A DNA stretch of 19,520 bases from JBJXGF01 sp046153015 (lineage in GTDB: Bacteria > Actinomycetota > Acidimicrobiia > Acidimicrobiales > CAIXPF01). A program made the translations under genes and the position numbers. This document shows positions 1 to 6,204 of the stretch, in pieces. The notes under the pieces were generated by a model. That model was not told the DNA's origin, did no database searches, and saw only the letters and a program-made list of their open reading frames with translations. The DNA is taken from assembly GCA_046153015.1 (NCBI GenBank), contig JBJXGF010000049.1, positions 1 to 19,520 of the forward strand, in the 5' to 3' direction. The stretch's first letter is position 1, and each line of letters begins with the position of its first letter.

Positions 1-161
1 ATCCGTCGGTCGGCCAGCAGACGATCGATGCGAGCGTCTGGAAGGTGCGCCAGGCGCCGCCCGACCTGCCCGAGTGCCCCGACGACCAATACGGCTACTT
101 CCTCGGCGAAGTCGACGGCGAGTACTGGTGGATCCTCTGCGATCCCCGCCAGCCGGCGTGA
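1..161 (+). CDS. 3' end of a protein of unknown function (partial)
   Basis: An open frame (codons starting at position 3) runs in from the window edge and ends in TGA at 159-161, giving about 52 C-terminal residues. The tail is acidic and aromatic, with a Gly-Tyr-Phe-Leu-Gly-Glu stretch followed by Glu-Tyr-Trp-Trp-Ile-Leu-Cys near the end, and two cysteines. It has no start codon inside the window, so it must begin upstream. No family was recognised. The exported protein at 233-520 starts 71 bp downstream on the same strand, so the two may be cotranscribed. The frame is preferred over the overlapping longer frames because its composition (Asp/Glu/Tyr/Trp) looks like protein rather than the Arg/Pro/Ala-rich products of GC-rich shadow frames. 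Confidence 0.6.
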   Translation, partial: PSVGQQTIDASVWKVRQAPPDLPECPDDQYGYFLGEVDGEYWWILCDPRQPA

Positions 162-216
162 GCGTCCGTCAGGGCGCACGGTGGGGCGGGAAGTCCCACC
201 GGCCGCGTCGACGAGC

Positions 217-224
217 GAGAGGAG
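217..224 (+). promoter_or_regulatory. Shine-Dalgarno sequence of the 233-520 gene
   Basis: GAGAGGAG ends 8 nt before the ATG at 233. It decides the start: in-frame codons further upstream have no such site and would add an Arg/Pro-rich, non-signal-like N terminus. Confidence 0.6.
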
Positions 225-232
225 AAGCAAGA

Positions 233-520
233 ATGGCCGCGAACACTCCATATACCGCCCGCGCGCTGCGGCGCCTCGCCGCTTTCGGTGCGCTGCTGAC
301 AGTGGCGGGGGCCGGCTTCGGCCAGGCAGGAGCGGGCGCCGGTCCGGTGCTGCCCGGCAGCGTCACCCACCTGCCGAGCCAGTGCCCCGAGGGTTCGGTT
401 CCCACCTCGCCCACCATCAACCCCGAGCTTGGCCCTTGCATGCCAGGCAAGATCATGACCTCCCAGGTGCTGGCGAGCCGCTTGCTCCCGGCCGTGCAGA
501 AGGTCCCGGCCAGCAGCTAG
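233..520 (+). CDS. Small exported protein of unknown function
   Basis: A 95-aa protein with an N-terminal export signal: basic residues at Arg10, Arg13 and Arg14, then a hydrophobic Ala/Gly/Leu stretch to about residue 30. This leaves a mature part of roughly 60 residues. The mature part is Pro/Ser/Thr-rich and has exactly two cysteines (Cys51 and Cys69), which could form one disulfide after export. No conserved family was recognised. The start is fixed by a good Shine-Dalgarno sequence. The gene lies 71 bp after an unknown partial gene and is followed by a terminator-like hairpin at 538-569, so it is probably the last gene of its transcript. Calling it real rests on the signal peptide, the ribosome site and the downstream hairpin, not on homology. 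Confidence 0.6.
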   Translation: MAANTPYTARALRRLAAFGALLTVAGAGFGQAGAGAGPVLPGSVTHLPSQCPEGSVPTSPTINPELGPCMPGKIMTSQVLASRLLPAVQKVPASS

Positions 521-537
521 CCGGCACACGAATTGAG

Positions 538-569
538 AACCGGCCCGAGCGCTTGCGCCCGGGCCGGTT
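538..569 (+). terminator. Terminator-like hairpin after the small exported protein gene
   Basis: AACCGGCCCGAGCGC and GCGCCCGGGCCGGTT are inverted copies around a TT centre, with one A/C mismatch. The potential stem is about 13 bp once the tip is opened into a loop. It begins 18 nt after the stop codon at 520. There is no real T-tract afterwards (TTCGACTT), so it may act as a Rho-assisted or L-shaped terminator of the kind common in actinobacteria. Confidence 0.6.
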
Positions 570-626
570 CGACTTGCCGGTCAGTCTCGACGGATCCCTC
601 GGGGCCCGTTTCGGCGCTCCTGTTCC

Positions 627-670
627 TGATGCGTCGCGACGAATCGATATCGATTCGACGCGACGCATCA
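627..670. repeat. 44-bp near-perfect palindrome in the 521-875 gap
   Basis: The left arm at 627-648 is the reverse complement of the right arm at 649-670, except for one A opposite A (positions 639 and 658). The AT-richer core CGAATCGATATCGATTCG (640-657) is a perfect 18-bp palindrome centred between 648 and 649, with GC-rich outer arms. There is no spacer, so it could be a dimer-binding operator in duplex form, or a long hairpin in RNA or extruded DNA. It lies 206 bp before the start at 876 and 57 bp after the preceding hairpin. The rest of the 355-bp gap holds a small hairpin at 841-857 and no convincing gene. Confidence 0.85.
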
Positions 671-840
671 CGCGAGAGGGGCTGGCCGCCCAGTCTCCAT
701 GCGAGCGCGCCTGGCCTGAGCCCGGCGGAGGGGGAGCGGATACAGGAGGGCTCAGGGTGGGGTGGGCCTCCCCACGAGCGGCGCCGCACACCGGATTCGC
801 AACGCTGCGCCGCCGGCGCACAGTGCCGAGACACATTCCA

Positions 841-857
841 GGGCGCCTTAGGCGCCC
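841..857 (+). promoter_or_regulatory. Small hairpin in the 5' region of the 876 gene
   Basis: GGGCGCC-TTA-GGCGCCC forms a perfect 7-bp stem with a 3-nt loop. It ends 18 nt before the ATG at 876, just ahead of the ribosome site AGCGAGG (864-870). It could modulate translation or mark the 5' end. No function is demonstrated. Confidence 0.35.
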
Positions 858-875
858 CCACCAAGCGAGGATCCG

Positions 876-1790
876 ATGAGAGCACGACATTCCACCACCA
901 CCCGACTCAGCCTGCTCGGCGCCGCGGCGGCAGGACTGCTCGCACTGCAGAGCGGCCAGGCCGAGGCGATCAGCACGACGGCCTCGCCGGCGGCCGAGGC
1001 GACCGGCGCACCTGCGCCGGCGTCCGAGAGGCTCCTGACCCCGATCCGCGCCGACCTACCGAAGCAGACCAAGGAGCGCCTCGTTGCCGAGACGACCCGA
1101 GGCGATCACCGCTTCAGCTTCGTGGAGTATCCCGAGATCGGGATGATCGGCGTGTTCGAGCAGGCGAAGCTGGGCGCCGGGATGATGCTCGCCACCCTGC
1201 CGGGCGGCGAGCAAGCTCCGACGCCGCTCGAGCTCTATCTGGCTTTGAGCCCGGATCCGCCGCCGAACGCGCTGGTCGCCGACCACCATGCACGCGGCGA
1301 GCTCACTGCCGAACCGGCCGACCTGTCGGCCTGGGACGACGGCGGCTACATCGGCGGGGACTGCGCATACAACCCGGCGTACGCGTATGACAGCTGGTGG
1401 GCGTGGAACTGGGATCAGACCGTCGGCCAGTTCCACGATCTCAGCAACCAGCTGAGCTTCCTCGAGAAGGCCGGCGGCTACGAAGGCAAGGTATACGACG
1501 CGCACGTGTCTCGGGCGCGATGGCTAGCCGCCTGCAACGGCTCCCACCCTCACGGCTATGCCGACATCTACCTCCAGCCCGAGTTCCGGGCGGCCGGCGA
1601 ATGGAAGAGCCTGAGCTACGAGCACGTGGAGCCCTACACCCAGACCGTGTTCTGGTCGAGCAACGGGCCCGAGCGCTGGCGGCTGCGGATCCGCCAGTGC
1701 CAGACGCCGGACTACTGCGGCGGCCCCGCTCGCCCGTGGGCCATCGGCGGCGCCATCGACCTCCCGTTCGGCTTCACGTCGGGCGGCTGA
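876..1790 (+). CDS. Exported Trp/Tyr-rich protein of unknown function
   Basis: A 304-aa protein. Residues 1-31 form a clear Sec-type signal (basic start with Arg2, Arg4 and Arg10, a Leu/Ala core, and a plausible cleavage after Ala-Glu-Ala at 29-31), followed by an Ala/Pro/Thr/Ser linker to about residue 50. The mature region has four cysteines (163, 220, 275, 281), suggesting two disulfides, and a dense aromatic patch with Trp174, Trp175, Trp177 and Trp179. I recognise no domain or enzyme motif. A carbohydrate- or surface-binding role would be a guess. The ATG at 876 has AGCGAGG 5 nt upstream. The gene stands alone, with a 355-bp gap before it and an acyl-CoA dehydrogenase promoter after it. 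Its codons look slightly less GC-saturated than the genes downstream. Confidence 0.7.
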   Translation: MRARHSTTTRLSLLGAAAAGLLALQSGQAEAISTTASPAAEATGAPAPASERLLTPIRADLPKQTKERLVAETTRGDHRFSFVEYPEIGMIGVFEQAKLGAGMMLATLPGGEQAPTPLELYLALSPDPPPNALVADHHARGELTAEPADLSAWDDGGYIGGDCAYNPAYAYDSWWAWNWDQTVGQFHDLSNQLSFLEKAGGYEGKVYDAHVSRARWLAACNGSHPHGYADIYLQPEFRAAGEWKSLSYEHVEPYTQTVFWSSNGPERWRLRIRQCQTPDYCGGPARPWAIGGAIDLPFGFTSGG

Positions 1791-1824
1791 CCTGGCGGCT
1801 GGGTCGGGGTCCGGGGCCGCGGGC

Positions 1825-1830
1825 TACCAT
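1825..1830 (+). promoter_or_regulatory. Putative -10 of the acyl-CoA dehydrogenase operon
   Basis: TACCAT fits the TAnnnT pattern seen before many starts in this window. Transcription would begin near 1837, giving a leader of about 20 nt that contains the Shine-Dalgarno sequence TGAGGGGG (about 1845-1852) ahead of the ATG at 1858. No clear -35 is visible. Confidence 0.4.
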
Positions 1831-1857
1831 CCGCGTCGTCGCCTTGAGGGGGTGCGG

Positions 1858-3003
1858 ATGGCTCTGCCCGTTGCGTTCGAGATGGTCGATCTGACGCCCG
1901 AGGAGCGCGCGCTGCGTGAGGAGGTGCGGGCGTTCCTGCGAGAAGAGCTGCCGCCGGACCACAAGCCGTCGCGTTCGGATCACCACAACCCGGCCTTCAG
2001 CAAGAAGATGGCCGAGCGGGGCTGGCTGGGCATGGCGCTGCCCCGCGAGTACGGCGGCCACTCCCGCACCGCGGTCGACCGCTACATCGTGGTCGAGGAG
2101 ATGCTGCGGGCCGGGGCGCCGGTCGGCGCCCACTGGATCGCGGACCGCCAGATGGGCCCCTCGATCCTCAAGTTTGGCACCGAGGAGCAGAAGCGCCGCT
2201 TCCTGCCCGGGATCTGCGCAGGGGAGATCTGGTTCTCGATCGGCATGAGCGAGCCCGACGCCGGCTCGGACCTCGCCAGCGTGAACACCCGGGCGCAGAA
2301 GGTGGAGGGCGGCTGGGTCCTCAACGGCACCAAGATCTGGACCAGCGGCGCCCACCAGAACCACTACTTCACCGTGCTGTGCCGCAGCGCGCCGTTCGAG
2401 GGCGACAAGCACAACGGCCTCTCCCAGCTCCTGGTCGACCTGCGCTCCGAGGGCTTGAAGATCAACCCGATCGCCTTCCTCGACGGCACCCACCACTTCA
2501 ACGAGGTGGTGATGACCGACGTGTTCGTGCCCGACGAGAACCTGCTCGGCGAGGCCGGCATGGGCTGGCATCAGGTGAACAACGAGCTCTCCTTCGAGCG
2601 GGCCGGGCCCGACCGGTTCCTGTCCAGCTACCTCGTGTACGAGAACTGGCTGCGGGAGGTCACCGGAGATCAGCCGACCCGCCAGCAGGCCGAGGTGCTC
2701 GGCAAGCTGGCCGCCAAGTGGTGGGCGATGCGCCAGCTCTCGATCTCGGTGTCGCGCGCCATCGACACGGGCAAGGCCCCAGCGGTCGAGGCGGCGCTCG
2801 TGAAGGATATGGGCACGGTCTTCGAGCAGCAGGTCTACGAGGCCATCCGCCACCTGCTCGACGACGAGCCCACGCTCGACACCTCGTCGCTGTTCGAGTT
2901 CCTGCTGGCCCAGGCGATCCTCACCGGGCCGTCGTTCACCATCCGAGGCGGCACCAGCGAGGTGCTGCGCACCGTGGCATCGAGAGGGCTGCAGCGCCGA
3001 TGA
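1858..3003 (+). CDS. Acyl-CoA dehydrogenase, larger subunit-type (FadE-like)
   Basis: A 381-aa FAD flavoprotein expected to catalyse alpha,beta-dehydrogenation of an acyl-CoA in the cytoplasm. The N-terminal helical domain starts at LTPEERALREEVRAFL (about 12-27). The middle-domain signature FSIGMSEPDAGSDLA lies at 126-140, followed by GGWVLNGTKIWTSGA (151-165). The C-terminal motif IRGGTSEVLR is at 362-371. Glu247 in LSFERAGPDR is a candidate catalytic base by comparison with the mycobacterial ChsE4-type subunit. The ATG at 1858 is chosen over the GTG at 1852 because the ribosome site abuts the GTG. The gene overlaps the next dehydrogenase by 4 nt (ATGA). This is the layout of FadE pairs that form alpha2beta2 heterotetramers with half the usual number of FAD sites. 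The substrate is unknown; steroid side chains or other bulky acyl-CoAs are possible. Confidence 0.92.
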   Translation: MALPVAFEMVDLTPEERALREEVRAFLREELPPDHKPSRSDHHNPAFSKKMAERGWLGMALPREYGGHSRTAVDRYIVVEEMLRAGAPVGAHWIADRQMGPSILKFGTEEQKRRFLPGICAGEIWFSIGMSEPDAGSDLASVNTRAQKVEGGWVLNGTKIWTSGAHQNHYFTVLCRSAPFEGDKHNGLSQLLVDLRSEGLKINPIAFLDGTHHFNEVVMTDVFVPDENLLGEAGMGWHQVNNELSFERAGPDRFLSSYLVYENWLREVTGDQPTRQQAEVLGKLAAKWWAMRQLSISVSRAIDTGKAPAVEAALVKDMGTVFEQQVYEAIRHLLDDEPTLDTSSLFEFLLAQAILTGPSFTIRGGTSEVLRTVASRGLQRR

Positions 3004-4091
3004 GCTTGAAGATCAGCGATCCCATCCTCGAGGAAACCCTCGAACGGCTGCTGGCCGACGCCTGCGACCACGAGGCCGTGCAGGCCGCCGAGGCGCTCGG
3101 CTGGGCGCCGGAGATCTGGGCGAAGCTGGCCGAGACCGGCGCGCCCTGGGTCGGTGTGCCCGCCGACGGCGGCGGCTCGGGCGGCACCTTGTCCGACGCG
3201 ATGGTGGTGCTGCGCTGCTGCGGCCGCCACGCCGTGCCCCTGCCGGTGGCCGAGACCGGCGTGCTCGGCGGCTGGCTGCTCGCCGGCGCCGGCCTCCCGT
3301 TGCCCGACGGCGCCGTCACGGTCGTGCCCGGGCTCGTAAAGGACACGCTCTCGCTGGCCGGCGGCCGGCTGTCGGGCACGGCGCACAACGTGCCGTGGGC
3401 CCGGGCGGCGGACCGCATCGTGGCGCTCGTGCCCGACGGGGGCGCGCTCAAGGTCGTGTCGGTCCCCGGCTTGGCGGCGGCCTCGATCGTCGAGCGGCGC
3501 AACCTGGCCGGCGAACCCCGCGAGATCGTGACCTTCGACGCCGCCGAGGTCGACGCCGCCCCCGCCCCGGCCGGGGTCGACGAAGCCACGCTGCGCCTGC
3601 GCGGCGCCTGGGCCCGCGGCGTGCTGATGGCCGGCGCGCTCGAGCGCATCGCCGAGATGGTTGTGCAGTACACGCTCGAGCGGCACCAGTTCGGCCAGCA
3701 GATCGGCCGGTTCCAGGCGGTGCAGCACCTGGTGGTGGCCGCCGCCCAGGAGGCGCAGCTGGCGCTGATGGCGGTGAACGTGGCCACCGCCGCAGCCGAG
3801 GAGCGCGGGGGGGACCCGGCCAGCGTGGAGTTCGAGGTGGCCGCGCTCAAGGCCCAGGCGGGGGAGTCGGCCACGGTCGGCTCGGCCAAGACCCACCAGG
3901 CCCACGGCGCCATCGGGATGACCCAGGAGTACGCCCTCCACCACTTCTCCCGGCGGCTGTGGTCGTGGCGGGAGGAGTTCGGCGCCACCGGCGTGTGGCA
4001 GCGCCGACTGGGTGAGCTGGTGGCCGGCGCCGGCGCCGATCAGCTGTGGAAGGTGATCCAGGAGGGCACGGCGGCGCTCAGTCCCGCCTGA
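3000..4091 (+). CDS. Acyl-CoA dehydrogenase, smaller partner subunit (FadE-like)
   Basis: A 363-aa acyl-CoA dehydrogenase-family protein translationally coupled to the preceding subunit through ATGA at 3000-3003. The C-terminal half carries the FAD-contacting motif RHQFGQQIGRFQAVQHL (228-244) and the QAHGAIGMTQEY segment (300-311). The middle beta domain (about 105-190) is divergent and lacks the canonical Ser-Glu-Pro/Gly-Ser-Asp signature of the first subunit. No Glu in the usual C-terminal position was identified. This asymmetry, with one canonical and one degenerate subunit, is typical of heteromeric FadE pairs such as FadE26/27 or FadE28/29. It probably contributes FAD binding or structure while its partner does the chemistry. 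The role is inferred from family architecture; the substrate is unresolved. Confidence 0.88.
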   Translation: MSLKISDPILEETLERLLADACDHEAVQAAEALGWAPEIWAKLAETGAPWVGVPADGGGSGGTLSDAMVVLRCCGRHAVPLPVAETGVLGGWLLAGAGLPLPDGAVTVVPGLVKDTLSLAGGRLSGTAHNVPWARAADRIVALVPDGGALKVVSVPGLAAASIVERRNLAGEPREIVTFDAAEVDAAPAPAGVDEATLRLRGAWARGVLMAGALERIAEMVVQYTLERHQFGQQIGRFQAVQHLVVAAAQEAQLALMAVNVATAAAEERGGDPASVEFEVAALKAQAGESATVGSAKTHQAHGAIGMTQEYALHHFSRRLWSWREEFGATGVWQRRLGELVAGAGADQLWKVIQEGTAALSPA

Positions 4092-4105
4092 GCGGGCCGT
4101 CCCCC

Positions 4106-4111
4106 TACGAT
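4106..4111 (+). promoter_or_regulatory. Putative -10 before the yqgE leader ORF
   Basis: TACGAT is followed by exactly 7 nt and then ATG at 4119, with no Shine-Dalgarno sequence. This would give an mRNA starting at or next to that ATG. Confidence 0.45.
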
Positions 4112-4118
4112 TGCCGCC

Positions 4119-4199
4119 ATGTCAGCGTCCGGTCACGCCGATCGCGCCAGCGCGTCGCCCGGCGCGGCCGACCCTGCGGCCGGGGGGCAGTCGGGGTGA
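4119..4199 (+). CDS. Possible 26-aa leader ORF coupled to the YqgE-family gene
   Basis: ATG at 4119 opens a 26-codon frame (Ala/Ser/Gly-rich, with no recognisable domain) that ends in TGA at 4197-4199. That stop overlaps the GTG start of the YqgE-family gene in a GTGA. It is preceded at the leaderless distance by TACGAT. It could be a coupling or regulatory leader peptide that delivers ribosomes to the GTG. It could also be a chance short frame, which GC-rich DNA produces easily. The peptide itself shows no attenuation-type residue run. Confidence 0.35.
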   Translation: MSASGHADRASASPGAADPAAGGQSG

Positions 4200-4759
4200 A
4201 GCGGGCGCGGCCGCTGCGGCGCGGCGTGCTGCTGGTGGCCGCACCCCACCTTCCCGACTTTTTCCATGAGGCGGTGGTGCTGCTGCTCGAGCACAGCCCG
4301 GAGGGCGGCGCGCTCGGGGTGGTGCTGAACCGGCCGACCGAGCTGCCGATCGCGGACGCGCTGCCCCGCTGGAGCCGCTTGGCGGCGCCGCCCCCGCACG
4401 TGTACATCGGCGGCCCGGTCGACCCGGCGGTGGCGATCGGCCTGATCGGCCTGCCCTCGGGCGTCGCCCCCGGCGGCTGGGCGGCCGTGCTCGACGGCCT
4501 GTGGCTGGTCGACCTCGACCACGACCCCGACCGGCTCGGCGCCGAAGCCGAGGGCGTGCGGCTCTACTCCGGCTACGCCGGCTGGGCGCCCGGCCAGCTC
4601 GAGGTGGAGCTCGCCACCGACGCGTGGTTCGTGCTGCCCGCCGAGGTGGGCGACGTGTTCGCCTCCGACCCGGGCCAGCTGTGGCGGCGGGTGCTGGCCC
4701 GCCAGGGCGGCGAGTACCGCATGTACGCCAACTTCCCGCCCGACCCGTCGGTGAACTGA
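4196..4759 (+). CDS. YqgE/AlgH family protein
   Basis: A 187-aa protein that fits the usual YqgE/AlgH (DUF179) length of about 185-200. The diagnostic features are all present: GVLLVAAPHLPDFFHEAVVLL (residues 10-30), the GVVLNRP motif (41-47), the VYIGGPV motif (69-75), and the GYAGWAPGQLEVEL motif (126-139). The family is widespread and its biochemical function is not settled; AlgH was named for an effect on alginate production, without a proven mechanism. The GTG at 4196 is chosen because it places the conserved GxLLVA strand about nine residues in, and no other in-frame start exists between 4091 and 4196. It follows the ACAD pair on the same strand but appears to have its own promoter and a leader ORF. 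Confidence 0.88.
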   Translation: MKRARPLRRGVLLVAAPHLPDFFHEAVVLLLEHSPEGGALGVVLNRPTELPIADALPRWSRLAAPPPHVYIGGPVDPAVAIGLIGLPSGVAPGGWAAVLDGLWLVDLDHDPDRLGAEAEGVRLYSGYAGWAPGQLEVELATDAWFVLPAEVGDVFASDPGQLWRRVLARQGGEYRMYANFPPDPSVN

Positions 4760-4798
4760 GGCTGGCGCCGCGCCGCGCCGGGCCGGGGGCGCGCCGGC

Positions 4799-4804
4799 TA
4801 CGGT
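4799..4804 (+). promoter_or_regulatory. Putative -10 of the LLM oxidoreductase gene
   Basis: TACGGT lies 8 nt before the ATG at 4813, and no Shine-Dalgarno sequence is present. This suggests a leaderless transcript. Confidence 0.4.
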
Positions 4805-4812
4805 CGCCGGGC

Positions 4813-5679
4813 ATGGAACTGGCCTACATGTCGATGAACACCGAGAACGGCACGCAGCCGGCGGAGCTGGCCCGCGCCCTCGAGGAGCGGGGGTACGACT
4901 CGGTGTGGTTCGGCGAGCACGCCGAGATCCCGGTGCGCCGCGCCACGCCGTACCCGGCCGGCGGGGAGCTGCCCGAGGCGTACTCGCACATGATGGACCC
5001 GTTCGTGTCGCTGATGGCGGCCGCGGCGGCCACCACCCGGCTCAGGCTCGGCACCGGCGTGTGCCTCGTGCTCGAGCACGACGTGCTGGCCCTGGCCAAG
5101 ACCGTCGCGACCCTCGATCGGCTCTCGAACGGCCGGGTGATCTTCGGCGTGGGGGTCGGCTGGAACGTGGAGGAGCTGGCCAACCACGCGCCCGGCATCA
5201 AATGGAGTCAGCGTTACCGGGCGCTGAAGGAGCGCTGCGCGGCGCTGGTGGCCTGCTGGACCGAGGAGCAGCCGGCCGTCGACGGCGAGTTCACCCGCTT
5301 CGAGGCGTCCTGGGTGTATCCCAAGCCCCACCAGCAGCCCCACCCGCAGATCACGATGGGCGCGGCCGGCCGGCTCGGCATGCGCCACGCCGCCGAATGG
5401 TGCCAGGGCTGGTGCCCGATCGACGTCGGCTTCCGGGAGGTCGAAAAGGGCCTCGCCCGCTTCGCCGCCGCGTGCGACGCCGCGGGCAAGGACCCTGCCG
5501 CGTTCGAGATCAGCCTCTACGTGTTCGGCCAGCCCGAGGAGGACAAGCTGCGCCGCTACGCCGATCTCGGCATCCACCGGGCGGTGCTCGGCGGCGCCCG
5601 GCCCGACATGGACGACCCGGCCGCCACCCTGCCCTTCCTCGACCGTTACGCCAAGCTCATCCCCGACCTGAAGCGATAG
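4813..5679 (+). CDS. LLM-class (luciferase-like) putative F420-dependent oxidoreductase
   Basis: A 288-aa TIM-barrel protein of the luciferase-like monooxygenase superfamily. It has the early strand ERGYDSVWFGEHAEIP (25-40), a Pro-Tyr-Pro insertion and then MMDPFVSLMAAAAATTRLRLGTGV (60-83). The LDRLSNGRVIFGVGVGWNVEE segment (101-121) is the family's most diagnostic stretch. The length and the GVGVGWN motif fit the group usually annotated TIGR03619 F420-dependent. It would move hydride between F420H2 and an unknown substrate in the cytoplasm. No F420-biosynthesis gene is in the window, so cofactor choice (F420 or FMN) is inferred from the subfamily. It sits 53 bp after the YqgE gene with its own leaderless-type promoter, and it converges with the cupin gene 30 bp away. 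Acyl-CoA neighbours suggest a catabolic role, but this is not proven. Confidence 0.85.
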   Translation: MELAYMSMNTENGTQPAELARALEERGYDSVWFGEHAEIPVRRATPYPAGGELPEAYSHMMDPFVSLMAAAAATTRLRLGTGVCLVLEHDVLALAKTVATLDRLSNGRVIFGVGVGWNVEELANHAPGIKWSQRYRALKERCAALVACWTEEQPAVDGEFTRFEASWVYPKPHQQPHPQITMGAAGRLGMRHAAEWCQGWCPIDVGFREVEKGLARFAAACDAAGKDPAAFEISLYVFGQPEEDKLRRYADLGIHRAVLGGARPDMDDPAATLPFLDRYAKLIPDLKR

Positions 5680-5709
5680 CAGGCGGCCGCCGGCGCGTGA
5701 GGGGCGGCG

Positions 5710-6189
5710 TCAGCCGGCGTTCTGAGCGGCCCAGAGGCCCTGCGCCTCTTCCCAGCTCACCACCGCGATCGGCGTGCCGTCGTCGTTGATGAACTGCAGC
5801 GGGCCGAGGAAGGTCATGTAGAACTCGCCCGCCTCCACGAAGAACGTGCGGTCGTGGCGGGCGTTGCACGGTTCGTAGCCGTAGGCCGGCGCCACGGCGG
5901 TGACCCCGCCGCTGTGAGCGCCGCCCTGCACCTCCATCACCCCCGACATGAGGAAGTACTCGCCGGGGCCCATGTGGATGTGGCGGGCGAACGAGGAGCC
6001 CTGCGGGCAGCGGAACATCGCCGTCCACGCGCCCACCTCGGGCGACACGTTCAGCAGCTTCCAGGTGATCCCCCCGTCGCTGAAGGCCTCCGGGAACGGC
6101 CGCCAGGTGAGATCGTCCAGGTGGGTGTAGTCCTGCGGCAGCTTCGGCTTGAACGTGGTGCTGGTCTTCGAACCCTCGGTCACGGCCAT
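5710..6189 (-). CDS. Cupin-domain protein, DAD/ChrR-like
   Basis: A 159-aa single-domain cupin. The first metal motif is visible as RHIHMGPGEYF (69-79), giving His70, His72 and Glu77. His112 (in NARHDRTFF) is the likely fourth ligand. The sequence resembles proteins annotated as 2,4'-dihydroxyacetophenone dioxygenase family or ChrR-like cupins, which bind one divalent metal. Whether it is a dioxygenase or a binding protein cannot be told. It is the last gene on the lut strand, 15 nt after lutC, with a strong ribosome site AAGGGGGAG (6194-6202) and a possible internal promoter at 6215-6220, so it may be expressed with or without the operon. A metal-dependent dioxygenase is not a normal part of lactate utilisation. 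Its substrate is unknown. Confidence 0.75.
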   Translation of the reverse strand: MAVTEGSKTSTTFKPKLPQDYTHLDDLTWRPFPEAFSDGGITWKLLNVSPEVGAWTAMFRCPQGSSFARHIHMGPGEYFLMSGVMEVQGGAHSGGVTAVAPAYGYEPCNARHDRTFFVEAGEFYMTFLGPLQFINDDGTPIAVVSWEEAQGLWAAQNAG

Positions 6190-6204
6190 GGCTCTCCCCC
6201 TTGG

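Noticed and set aside
538..670. Integron attC or transposon end formed by the hairpin and palindrome together
   Set aside because: No integrase, transposase, core site or target duplication was seen. The two structures have unrelated sequences.
757..879. A 40-codon GTG frame with AGGAGGG upstream whose TGA overlaps the ATG at 876
   Set aside because: The geometry resembles a coupled leader, but the product is a basic Arg/Pro/His string typical of shadow frames. The frame is also open far upstream, so the overlap may be chance.
1852..1857. GTG at 1852 as start of the first acyl-CoA dehydrogenase
   Set aside because: The ribosome site GAGGGGG directly abuts it. The ATG at 1858 has proper spacing.
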